A stretch of DNA of 64,000 bases from Kappaphycus alvarezii (lineage: Eukaryota > Rhodophyta > Florideophyceae > Gigartinales > Solieriaceae): assembly GCA_002205965.3 (NCBI GenBank), contig NADL03000067.1, forward strand, positions 1-64,000, written 5' to 3'. The notes beneath the pieces were generated by a model. That model saw only the letters and a list, made by a program, of their open reading frames with translations. It had not been told where the DNA came from and made no database searches. Below are positions 45,928 through 56,365 of this stretch, piece by piece. Each line of letters starts with the position of its first letter. The first letter of the stretch is position 1. The position numbers were made by a program, and so were the translations under genes.

Positions 45928-46467
45928 TTAGAAGACCAAGTCATCATGAAACGATGAGGAGGGCGCAATGTTTCGTGGGTATGGGGTATCCGGGCGGTTG
46001 GGAGCCTTTAGTTGCTCCTCTGCCCTGGCGATCCTCATGGCTTTGGTGAGTACAACAATGGCGGAGGCCAGGATGATGATCATCAAGGCCAATGCTAGAA
46101 CAACCAGGGCTAGCAACCAGACAACTCTAGCTCTAGCAACAACGTAGACCCAGGTAGCCTGTGCTACGAGCAATGCCGAGACTCCAGCAATGGTACAGGC
46201 TGAGGCAAAAATAAACTTATGAAGGCCGTGCTGGCCGTTTGCAAATTTATCTGGAGCTTTGTGGTACGCAAGAATGGAGAGAAAAGCGGAGGTTAGGAGA
46301 AAGGGCCAGGAGATTAGAGTGGAAAGGAGAAATAAAAGACGGGCGGTGGGGGGGGAAAAAGTGGTGGGATCTTTGTAGATGACGGCAAAGGAGACGGAGG
46401 AAAGAATGGTGAGAATTAGAGCGGTGAGGAGAATGTCGAGGGCACGGCGTTTCGGAATGGTGAGCAT
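45928..46467 (-). CDS. four-helix membrane protein, unidentified
   Basis: 179 residues from the ATG at 46467 (MLTIPKRRALD). The upstream in-frame extension to 46521 has no ATG. There are four clear hydrophobic helices: DILLTALILTILSSVSFAVI, LLFLLSTLISWPFLLTSAFL, KFIFASACTIAGVSALLVAQ and VVWLLALVVLALALMIIILA. They are followed by a short basic stretch (TKAMRIARAEEQ) and a polar cytosolic-looking tail ending FHDDLVF. This four-helix layout with a longer tail resembles MARVEL-type or other tetraspan proteins. I cannot assign a family. The frame is intact. Transcribed away from the glycerol kinase gene and toward RACK1. Confidence 0.65.
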   Translation of the reverse strand: MLTIPKRRALDILLTALILTILSSVSFAVIYKDPTTFSPPTARLLFLLSTLISWPFLLTSAFLSILAYHKAPDKFANGQHGLHKFIFASACTIAGVSALLVAQATWVYVVARARVVWLLALVVLALALMIIILASAIVVLTKAMRIARAEEQLKAPNRPDTPYPRNIAPSSSFHDDLVF

Positions 46468-46619
46468 GATGGCTTGGAAGACATGTTGGAAGGGGGAACG
46501 GTTTGACGCGGATTCACGCAAGTTTCATCTTTCAGAGAAGGGTGGCATTGCTGACAATGATGTGCGGGATGCTGGATTACCAACAGCCGGTCGGTGGTTG
46601 AACCGGGTTGACGGCGTGG

Positions 46620-47780
46620 AATACTGCACTGTACGCACCACACTGTACTGCGGAGTAGGGTTTACGATAGTAGATAATGAACTGTACAATACAGTAAAGT
46701 ACTTTGCTTTGAAGCTGGTACTACACGTGTGCCAGTTTTTGAATAGTCGTCGCGTTCTTTTCAGAGTAATACTGTACAGTACAGTACAGTAGGATGGCTG
46801 CAATGACGGGATTCTTTCATGCTTACACCGATAAGACTTGACCAGGATCAAGTCTACGCTCCGGTACAAATTTACTGGGTACCAACCCACATATCTACCA
46901 CAGTAAATTAACCCCCCATTTTCACACGGTGTGGAGCGGCAGATCGCAGATCGCAATTACTGTAGCGTGCTTTACACTGTACAGTGTGCCTTACCAACGG
47001 ATAAAGATCAACGAGAAGAAGCATCTTTGAGTAAGGCTTTTGGGGCAAAACTATGAATTGATTGCATTGCGCAGTACTGTACAAAAGAGGAGGGTTTGGG
47101 TATTTTACTGATTAGGGAGGGATATACAGTAGAGCGGCTACTTATTGGGGCAATGGTAGACGCGTCCAAGCAATGATGTGGCGCTCCTGTCTTTGTGCCG
47201 AGTTTTTGAAAAAATTCTTCGTAAAAACTTGCGCTCTAATCTTTGAATTGCGTTGGAATTTTACCGTTTTGTACAGTACCGACAAACAGCTGTGAATACA
47301 GGGGTTTGGCTCTTTTTCCATTCGACGCTGCTGCCTGGGCATTGTTGCGATTCCGTCCTCCAGAGTACCACTATTTGCAACAGTACGATGGCACGACAGT
47401 TGTTCCTAGCGGGCCGCGACAAGCTATATTTGTAGTCTGTTGATATCTGCTTGCCCGCCGATCTAAACGTACAGTTTCGAGCTAATCCGTTGTTCCATGC
47501 CAGTCTTGTCCAGGGTAGTTCGGGATACGTTTGGCAAAGAACTGAACGTTCAGAGATTTGAACCAAAGTGCTGGCAGAGGCGTAACTGCATCGCCCCAGT
47601 AGAACTGTAATACCTGCGAGCGATTCGTGGAATAAATCTGTCGAAAATGCGTGTGGTGAGGAGCCGCTCGTAAATCAAACGCAAAGGGCCGAAGAATATG
47701 GCTCCAGCAGGATACTGTACAGCGCTGTACGTAAACGCTGTGTGGCGCAAGCCAGTGACTGCACTGTACAGTACATTAAC
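46620..47780. repeat. dense set of GTAC-palindrome clusters between two divergent genes
   Basis: Words of the TACTGTACAGTA family occur at 46621-46650, 46769-46792 (ATACTGTACAGTACAGTACA), 46975-46990, 47073-47084, 47266-47282, 47713-47732 and 47761-47776. This is the richest stretch in the window and fills the 1.6 kb spacer between the tetraspan gene (-) and glycerol kinase (+). I see no other gene here; the remaining ORFs are short and featureless. Confidence 0.6.
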
Positions 47781-48087
47781 ATAGTTACAGTGATCCTTCA
47801 TTGATATAACGACCCTCGACAGTCTCCGAACCCGAGCAAATCTCATCATTTCGTGACTTACATCCAATTTTGATTATTCTCAGCCCGCATTCCGGCAACT
47901 CATCCGCTAACTCGCTTGCTCGACCAAATCCGTTGCCGCCTCACCCTACCATTCCCCGACTCAATCCTGTAGATATTATACCAAGCCACGAAAACAAGTC
48001 TTGCTCCCCCTTCTTCCCACCTACTCTCTGATACCTTTCCGCGCCAGTATACTCCCAAATTTCGTTACCCTTACTTTCTAGCTCGCA

Positions 48088-49858
48088 ATGCCCACAATTG
48101 ACAGTACAACCGACCTCATCGCTGCCGTCGATCAGGGAACAACCTCCAGTCGCTGCATTCTTTTTACGAGAGATGGCCAGGTCGCAGGATTTCACAAAAT
48201 GCCCCACAAGCGATACGACGTGGGCAAGCCAGGTTGGCACGAGCATGATCTAAATGGTACGGAATTCACCCATTCCATTCCCGGCCGATCTTCCTCTCCA
48301 TTTTCCTCATCCTTAGGTCTCCTCTTACTAACCCCCTCTCCACCTCCAATACTATTCCTGTCCCTCTTGTGTGAGTAGAGATCCTTGGCAATGTCACAAA
48401 ATGTATTGATGAGGCCACTCGCAGCGCTGTCGCAACCCATGGAATCAGCCCTGCCCAGGTCAAGGCAGTTGGCATAACCAACCAACGTGAAACTGTGTCC
48501 GTATGGGATAGGCATACCGGACGGCCGTTGCATCGTGCCATCGTGTGGCACGATGTCCGCACCCACGACGTCTGTGAGAAATTGCGCAAGCAAGTCAACC
48601 CCGACAGAGTGCGCCAAATCACCGGCCTCAACATTTCAACCTACTTCAGCGCGGTAAAACTCCGCTGGATGATGGATGAGGTTCCTGAAGTGCGGAAGGC
48701 CATTGAGGACGGCACCGCTATGGTCGGCACCGTGGACTCGTGGTTGATCTATGCCTTAACCAAGGAGAAAAACCACCTGACCGATGTAACCAACGCGGGC
48801 AGGACGTTGCTGATGAACATCCATACGGGTGAATGGTCCCAGGAGATGATCGATTTATTTGGTCTAAATCCGGCTTGTCTACCGGAAATCCGATCTTGCT
48901 CCGAGAACTTTGGTCACCTCGAGGGTACTGTTTTGAGTGGCACCCCCATTACGGGTGTCATTGGCGACCAGCAGAGCGCGCTTGTAGGGCAGGCGTGTCT
49001 CAAAGAAGGCCAAGCCAAGAACACTTATGGCACCGGTTGTTTCTTGATAATCAACACCGGGGAGACGCCGAGAATGAGCAAGTCGGGCTTGCTCACTACC
49101 CCAGCCTACAAGCTCGGACCCCATGAAAACATTGTCTATTCCTTGGAAGGATCTGTGGCGAGCGGTGGTCTCGTTGTAGAGTGGCTGAAAGAAAACTTGG
49201 ACTTGTTTTCAAAACCTGAGGATTCTGAGGCTTTGGCAACGCCGCTAATCCACGCAGCGACATCCAATTTGTACCCGCCTTCAACGGGCTCCTCGCTCCT
49301 AGGTGGGACGAGAGCGCGCGTGCAGGAATTCTGGGCATGACCCTAGAGACAAATAAGGCCGATATCATTCGTGCAGCCCTTGAGGGCATAGTATGCCGAG
49401 TGAATGACGTCCTTGCCGCCGCCGCGAAGGACATGGGCCGCCCGCTCACGGATTTGCGGGTGGATGGTGGATGCTCCGTCAACAACTTGCTTCTGCAAAT
49501 GCAGTCGGACATTTCCGATCTACCGGTTGTTCGTCCAGAAGTCATTGAGACAACTGCCCTTGGTGCAGCCTTCTGTGCTGGTCATGCAGAAGAAATAGGG
49601 CTGTTCCAATCGCTCGACGAGTTTTGTGACGTGTGGAAGCCCGACGTCAATTTGACCCCTCAAATTGGGAAAGAGGAACGAATGACACGTTTGTCCAAAT
49701 TTGAGGCCGCTGTTGCGCGATGTTCTGGGTGGGCCGACGGAGCCGCAGTGAGCAGCGTGGGAACCTCAAACCAGATTATCACAGCTTCAGTACTCTCTTC
49801 GTGCATCACGGCTGTGATAACTGCAACGCTGTATCGGTTCTTTGTGCAGCGGAAGTGA
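48088..49858 (+). CDS. glycerol kinase (FGGY family) with a hydrophobic C-terminal tail
   Basis: Exon 1 is 48088-48256 and exon 2 is 48379-49858, about 549 residues. It catalyses glycerol + ATP to glycerol-3-phosphate. Visible family features: DQGTTSSRCILF (phosphate-binding loop), GWHEHD, VGITNQRET, WHDVRTHD and STYFSAVKLRWM. Then come GTVDSWLIYALT, TDVTNAGRTLLMNI, the GVIGDQQSALVGQ loop, KNTYGTGCFLIINTG and DLRVDGGCSVNNLLLQMQSD. The frame changes at a run of three T (49268-49270); one more T gives FVPAFNGLLAPRWDESARAG, a strongly conserved segment, so consensus error is likely. The last 30 residues form a hydrophobic helix (IITASVLSSCITAVITATLY) followed by RFFVQRK, like tail-anchored glycerol kinase isoforms of animals on the mitochondrial outer membrane. 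High confidence for the enzyme. Confidence 0.93.
48257..48378 (+). other. spliceosomal intron of the glycerol kinase gene
   Basis: Donor G|GTACGG, acceptor GTGAGTAG|AG, 122 bases, pyrimidine-rich in the middle. Splicing joins EHDLN to EILGNVTKCIDEATRSAV, restoring the conserved N-terminal domain; unspliced, the frame runs into a stop. Confidence 0.85.
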
Positions 49859-50049
49859 CGCGTTTGAGCTGCTCACTTAACGTATCCCCTAACAGCCTCC
49901 ATGTTGAATCTATGCTCACGTTTTTAATGACTGTGATCGTGATTAAAGTGGTCTTCACTGCCGCATGGCCCTACATTTCGCTATAGACCAAATACTGAGG
50001 CATCTTCTGTTGTTGGTTAGAGTCCCAAGTCGTGGTAATGACACAAGCA

Positions 50050-51134
50050 TTAAAAAGCACAGGTTAGGACATGAGGAAAGGATACATTGCCGAAGAGTGG
50101 CTACGAACAAATAGAAGTGATGACTGTTTGTGAAGAGTGAAAGCTTACGCGAGTGTATAAGGAAAGGAGGGACACGATGGCTTACCAGGGTTAGAAACAA
50201 AGTGAACATTCCGATGAAGGTCTGGCTCGATTTGTTAGGGATGAAAGAGGGCATTTCTTGGATGAGTATAACCAATGCAGAGATGCTCACGCAGGTCGCA
50301 GACACAAGGAAGCCCTCGGCACCATACTGGGAGCGTGATCCAGACGCAAAGTATTCCCATTCTCCGTTCTTATTGACAACAGCCAAGGGTACATCGTGGA
50401 TCCATGAGTAATGGCCTCCGCCGACAGAGAAGATATATACTAATACAACTAGGCCAAACCACAGCATTGGACTCTTGTAGGCTCCGCTGATGATGGCAGT
50501 TGCAGTCGCAATGGTTGCCATAATTATGATGATTGGCATGGCAGCCCGCACGCTCCCGACAAAAGGAATCTGATAGCCGCCACGAACAATAGAGAATTTG
50601 ACCCGGCCCTCGTGTTCAAAAATCCTTGAGAGGGTTTGCAGCAAATCCATGCTGCTGAATAGGATAAAAGTCGTTAGAGTCTTCGGATAGTCGAGTTGGA
50701 TACAATCGTGAGGATGAGGCCCTGAACAAAAAGATAATGGGAACATGTTGAATCTGATATTTTTGCAGAAACCTCTGGTCACTCGTTGAAATCTTGACCT
50801 CTGCGAAAAACGTTGGTTTGTTCGCCTTCTTCTTTTCTCCAAGTGCCTTGTACTCCCGCGCTATTCCTTCAAGTTGGCTTCGAACCTGCGCACATGGGCG
50901 GCACATAGATGGATCTGCTGTGAACAACACTAGAATGTTGTACGACCTAGGGGCACTCTCGATGTACTCTTCAAACGTAGGTATGTCGAATTTGATAATC
51001 TTAGATGATGCTTGCAGAGTCTCTAGACTTGATAATCGTTGCGAATCTGTAGCCCCAAATGTCTCACAAATGTTTGAGAAAAGGAAGATTCCAAAGGCGG
51101 CAGCCAGAGCCGCGTTGGTCATCATCTTCCGCAT
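50050..51134 (-). CDS. OST3/OST6-type oligosaccharyltransferase subunit (thioredoxin-like oxidoreductase)
   Basis: Minus strand, start ATG at 51134 (MRKMMTNAAL). Exon 1 is 51134-50186, intron 50185-50101 (GTAAGC...TTCGTAG, 85 bases), exon 2 is 50100-50050, about 332 residues. In order there is a signal peptide (NAALAAAFGIFLFSNICETF), then a luminal thioredoxin-like domain with CRPC active-site cysteines and YQIQHVPIIFLF. Four membrane helices follow (AAMPIIIIMATIATATAIIS, PMLWFGLVVLVYIFSVGG, GFLVSATCVSISALVILIQE, TFIGMFTLFLTLPLF). This is the layout of yeast Ost3/Ost6 and human TUSC3/MAGT1. These assist N-glycosylation in the ER by holding substrate cysteines as mixed disulfides. A run of five A on the plus strand (50618-50622) breaks the frame; one base fewer restores FAANPLKDFEHEGRVKF. 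The last exon is short and less certain. Confidence 0.88.
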
Positions 51135-51349
51135 GGTGTGGGCTGAATGACCAACTCTCCCTCTAGGCACGGACTGAGGACGTCGCAAGAGGAACTACCG
51201 AAGGGCAATCCACAAATCAGACCCACCAGAACGAATTCGCTATAGTCTTGAGGATCAGCGACGTTGTGGAATGACGCGTCGGAATGACATTGCGGCTAGA
51301 AACCGTAATAGGAAATGATTGATCATTATAGATACCTTGAGTACTTGCA

Positions 51350-51602
51350 ATTACTGTACTTTGTTGTACCGTACTGTGCGGTAAATTACTGTACTGTGCA
51401 TATCGGGCACCCCAAAATTCTGGGGCCCACATGCGCAACACGGCATGGTACACTAAATTCAAAAAGAAATTAATCGGGATCAAATTGAAACAAGTCAACC
51501 CGACGGACAGGGCATGTCCCGCCCGGCTTGCCGCTTTGCTTACCGGAGCACGCCAGCTCGTTCCTCCATCCCTTTATATACTGTACTGTACAGTACTGTA
51601 CT
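51350..51602. repeat. GTAC-palindrome clusters upstream of the OST3/6 gene
   Basis: Two groups: 51351-51400 (TTACTGTACTTTGTTGTACC and on to CTGTACTGTG) and 51579-51602 (TACTGTACTGTACAGTACTG). They lie in the 5' flank of the OST3/6 gene, between it and the LINE fragment starting near 51.65 kb. Confidence 0.6.
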
Positions 51603-51639
51603 CGAGGTAATTCGACTCTTAGCTAGCAACGTAGTCGGA

Positions 51640-52495
51640 TCCTGCAGCGGACACCCGTTTACTGATGCCATAAGTTACTACTACGCCGCTCTTACCGACG
51701 CACACACACCGAAGTTTGCTACCTCCCACTACTCCGAGGCCGCTGCATTTCTACAAGCGCATCCGACCAATGCGACCAAAGTCTCTGATGCCCATTGGAG
51801 CATCATGTTCCGTCGCCACCTCGGTCTTCCAGTATACACGGACTCGATTCCGCCGAGTGTCATCATTGCCCGCAGACGTTAGATCTGTATGGAGACCATG
51901 CGGCTGACCTCTGCCCCTCGGGGCTTGGCCGCCCACCGGCATAACTCCATCCGTAACGCCCTCGCATATCATGTCTTCGCGCTGCGGGTTTGGACTACAA
52001 GTTCGAAGTCCCTCTGTTATTCCTGGAACCGATTTCAGGCCTGCGGACCTCCTCGTGCAACCCCCGGCCCCTGCCATCGGCCCCAAGGAAAGGCCAATTG
52101 CCTGTGACGTTAATATTGTTTCGCAGTTCAAACAGGCCTCTGTCACGAAAGCAACGCAAGCCGCCGCAGGCGCCGCCACGCAAGCTTACCGCAACAAGGT
52201 CCAGGACCTTGAGCGTAAGCTCTCAGGCGCCTGTACCACCATCTGACAACCCGTCTCGCCAGCCGAATTTCACCTTTCAACCACTCGCTCTCGACTCTTT
52301 TGGAGCGGCGTCCCCAGCCACTGCACTGTTTCTGGAATCGTTCATTCCCGGATTGCGACCAGATATCACACTCTGATGCCACTATTCGCTCCGAATCTAT
52401 CAGCGCATTCAGCTGTGTTCTGTGGTCCTCGGTGGCTGTGGCCATCATTTCCCGTGCCCCACTGCACGTGACCGATGTTCCATCCAGTTAGGTCT
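51640..52495 (+). mobile_element. LINE fragment (family A), C-terminal part
   Basis: The plus strand encodes AAAFLQAHPTNATKVSDAHW and FRRHLGLPVYTDSIP, then the zinc finger region in another frame (LYGDHAADLCPSGLG near 51.9 kb). Then come DYKFEVPLLFLEP, DLLVQPPAPAIG, IACDVNIVSQF and KVQDLERKLSG near 52.2 kb. The tail, CVLWSSVAVAIISRAPLHV, ends with a TAG near 52488. It is 5' truncated, with a handful of frame changes. Closest in layout to the copies at 34 and 56.5-57.3 kb. Confidence 0.8.
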
Positions 52496-52649
52496 TAACT
52501 CAATAGTCGGTCAGTGAGTGTACACTCCAGAAACATTATGAGTGAACATGTTAGATTCCACAGTATTAGCTGATATGCCGAAGACCACCACAAAGGACGA
52601 CCCGTTAGAGCACCGGGAGAAAATCACGAATGAGGTTAAATACAGTACA

Positions 52650-55600
52650 CTACTGCATACATACATTCAAACATAAAAAACCGGCCAACGTTCCATCTTT
52701 GCAACCTTCCACTTCTCAGATCTCTCCATCAACAACATCTTTCCTTTTCTTGTCCCTTCCCCTGCCTGCCTATTGCTGCCCCCGCAGCGGCGGGCCTCAG
52801 TGGCGTGCCCACCCCTGCCACCTCCCAGACATCCATGCGCGCCGCGGACTCACGCCTCTCTGGACCTCGTCGCAGACATTATCCGCCACCTTACACCGTT
52901 AATGACCTGACCGCAACGGATGCCCTTCCGTGGTCTTCGAGCTTCAGAAGGAAGACCTAGCCTTTGCCACCACTTTTGGCTGCTTGCGCAGCACAAAAGC
53001 AGTTAAAAACGTCGTCCGCTTTCTATCTCTGGTTGCCTCCGACAATGGCTGCACCGACCCCTCCCCGCCGCCAACCCGCCTTCCCATCCTTCGCCGCCCT
53101 ACCACCCCTCGGCAACCAAATGTCGCCCCGTTTCACCCAAACCTCCAACGGAGCATCAACCGCATTGCTCCCGTCTCGCTAAGCATGGTCCCAAACCGTT
53201 CGGCGAAGTGACGACCCCTCGAGACAAGCGTCCCCTCCGCAATGCCCTCTCCCTCCGGAAGCTCTCACCGCGAGGATTCCCGGGCCCCGTTACCGTCGTC
53301 CACCTCTAACCCCACACTGCTTTCGTATGCGCTTCCAGCGACACTCTCCGCCACACAGCAACCGCCTACGATGCCTTCCGCAAATACTGCCCGTCTTCTC
53401 TACCCTCTATTACCGTCTCCCCTCCCTCCCCGGTTGTTGACCATTGCAAAATGGTCGACGACGCCTGCTCTCTCCTCCCGACCCTTACACAGAGCTTTCT
53501 CGCCTCCTGCACCCTTCCTGCGCTTGGCGGCCCAAGTAGTACTTCATCGACGTGCTGCGCACCTCCATCTCGGACATCCTCCCCGCTTCCCTGCGGCCGC
53601 CCCCCCGACCCCCTTTCCCCTCCTGACCCAATCAATGCGGACCCTGCCCCCATTTCTTCCGCCCCACTCCTCCCCGCAACGCCCGATGCACCTCCCTACA
53701 AGCGCCTGCGTCCCGCTGGCCCCTGCTCTCCTAGGAGCGACGCGCCACCACCGATCCTCCCCTCCAATTAATGGAGCTCTACGCCCAGGAACCCCGCAAC
53801 GATGCCCCACTCCCGCTCATGTCTTTCCACTTCCTGTACCCACCCTTCCTTACCTCCCAAACTCCCTCCGACCACCCTTCCATTCCCTTGTCGCCGACAT
53901 CTGCCGGCGATACGTTGAATCCGATCCCTCCAACTAAGGATCGACAGTCTCAACCAAAGCTTGCGCTAGGGAAACTCGTCCTCCGCAAAAACGGCATGCG
54001 GGAGCCTCGGAACCGCCACCGGCCGAGCTTTGTCGCCTCGTTCAAGCGCCGCATCTCTCTCGCCCGATCTGGTAATGGTTCCGCCTCCTCGATGAGGCCA
54101 CGGATGCTTCGGCGCACTAGATACCCGCAAGGTCCCCCCCCCCACCCCGTCGGAAAGATGCAAGCGCAGTTTCCTCCAAGGTTCCCCGCAGAAAGCCGCC
54201 CAAGCTCTCACATCTCATGTCCCTCCTGTCCGCCAACTCCCGCCAACGCCGCCAAATTTCGTGCCCTTCACCTGACCCTGTTGCGCCTATCACCATGTAC
54301 CCGTCGTGCTCTTCCCCGCGCGTACAAGTTCACCGAAGCGGAAGTGTGTCGTGAGCTCCGGCGTTTCCCGCACCACAGCACCCCCGGTCCGGGAAGGATC
54401 TTCAGAATGAACGGACGAGGACCGTCTTCGTCCGTCCATTCTGATTCTTCCTCCCAGGTGGCGCGGAACCCTCACATTCGGCACTCAATGGTTCACAGGT
54501 TTTATTAACTGCCTCTCGACGGAAACGCCCCACCCGAGCTGAGGGAGTACATCGCCAGCCCACCCTCATTGGTCTCCCCAAGGATGCAGCCTGCCGAAGC
54601 CTCCGGCCAATCGCAATCGGCCTCGCAATTCGCCGTCTGGCTGGACGCCTCATTATGAAACGCATCCCAATGACACAGCCCTCTCCTCCTACGTACAACC
54701 TCTACAGCTTGGCGTGGTGTCCAGGAGCTACGAGGCAATTTTCATGCCACGCGAGCCACCATACAGCAGCTCAGCTCTGCACAGACCAGCATGCCTCATA
54801 CAAGTAGACGCCCGGAATGCCTTTAATTCGATTGAGCGTGCCAAGATTCTGGACCAAGCAGTTGCTCGCATCCCTCAATCGCACGATGGATCCACTACTT
54901 GTACGGCAAGCCCTCCAGGCTCTTTTTTGGTCGACTTTCCTGTGGAAGCAGGACTGGCACCAACAGGAGATCCACTAGGAATGCTGCTCTTCGCTCTTGC
55001 CCTCCATCCCTTAGTGGAAGCTATTGCAACTCCTTCCCCTCTCTCCCTCTTCACACGTGGTATGCAGATGACGGAAATCACTGCACGGCCCCCGTTGCTA
55101 AGCAAATCCTGCTCTACCTCCAGCAGCACGGCCCGCAACATACGGATTTCACGTTAACTTCAACCTAAGAAGACATCAGGTGGTGCCTCTCTTCACCCCA
55201 ACGCCTCCCTCCTGGCTTTCCATGCGACGTCATCACCTCGGATGCCACTACAGTCCAGGGAAGCCCGGTGGGCACCACATCTGCCTCCATCACCCTCGCA
55301 CCTAAGCTCTTGTGAACGCGGAAGCCTTGTGGTCCTCTGTCGCCCTCCTCAACGACCCGCAAATTTCTTCCACATCCTCGCTACTGCGCATCGTCCTCCC
55401 TCGTGATGTACTTGTTTCGAACTGCCGCCGCAAATTACTACCTCTCTTCCAAATCTTTTGACAAGGGGATGCGAAGGGCTTTCGACAGACTCATCGCAAA
55501 GTCGACGACAATCAGTGGCTCCAGGCGTCCCGACCGTTCCGATTTAGCGGTCTAGGACTCACCCCACCACTGGATGTTAGCATCATCGCCTTCTCCACCT

Positions 55601-56365
55601 CTTTCCTTTCAAGCCTCAATCTCGTCAATCGACTGCTAGCAACTTCGCTTTCCGCGCAGCAATCTCCTCCTCCCGCTTACGACAGGCTCTCCGCAGACGT
55701 ATACTTACCCCTCGAACTCCCTTACAGGCACTACTTTAGGCCACCCCTCGATTGGACACAACGACCTGTCGCTCCTTACAACACGCTATTTCTTAGCATT
55801 TATACCAATCCCACCTTGTGAAGTTGGGCCACTCTTTCCCCGCACACCACTACTACATCACTGCCGCGCCTTCTCTCGGTGCAGTCATCCACCGCCTCAG
55901 CCCCTTTCTCCACGCTGGCCCCCCATCTAATAGCCTGCATACACCCAGTGAGATCTGGCGTACGATGGTCTCTGCACGCCTCGGAGCTCCGGTCTTCCAC
56001 GGCTCGGACCCCTGCCCACATACCTTTCCGGCCATTCCGACGTTCCGCCTATCCTTGACGAGCTCGGACATCACGCGACCATATGCAAGGGTGGTGTCGG
56101 GGCGGTACGCCGGCACAACCGCCTGCGCGACCTTTTATACCACGAAATCTCGCGCCCTGGCATTTCCCTTTCCGTCAAACGGGAGCGTGTCCTCGCAGCC
56201 GATACGCACAAGAGCCCCAATGAGCGGCGAGCACTCCACTTGGTCAGTGGCGATTCCCTGTTCGCCCCTTCTCCCATGGCCTTGGATGTCACCATTGTCA
56301 GCCCCAATTCTGCCCTAACCGGATGTACCTCGTCGTCCATGCGCGTGGGGGCCCGGGAGAGGATA
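52650..56365 (+). mobile_element. LINE (family B), near full-length polymerase region
   Basis: The first 1.6 kb is proline-rich and open in several frames, as in many LINE N-terminal regions. The polymerase follows: YKFTEAEVCRELRRFPHHST (about 54.33 kb), LRPIAIGLAIRRLAGRLI (about 54.6 kb), DARNAFNSIERAKI (about 54.82 kb), GDPLGMLLFALALHPLVEAI (about 54.98 kb) and WYADDG (catalytic YADD, about 55.06 kb). Then come the thumb (VNAEALWSSVALLNDPQISS, about 55.33 kb), ASRPFRFSGLGLTPP (about 55.55 kb), a zinc-finger region with GGVGAVRRHNRLRDLLYHE near 56.1 kb and MALDVTIVSPNSAL near 56.29 kb. There are about ten or more frame changes. It differs clearly from family A. It ends tail to tail against the copy starting at about 56.34 kb. 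Confidence 0.85.

Noticed and set aside
48192-48617. A 141-codon minus-strand ORF
   Set aside because: Antisense shadow of the glycerol kinase exon.
53242-53937. A 231-codon proline-rich ORF as a host gene
   Set aside because: It sits in the N-terminal region of the family B LINE, is low-complexity, and all frames there are open.
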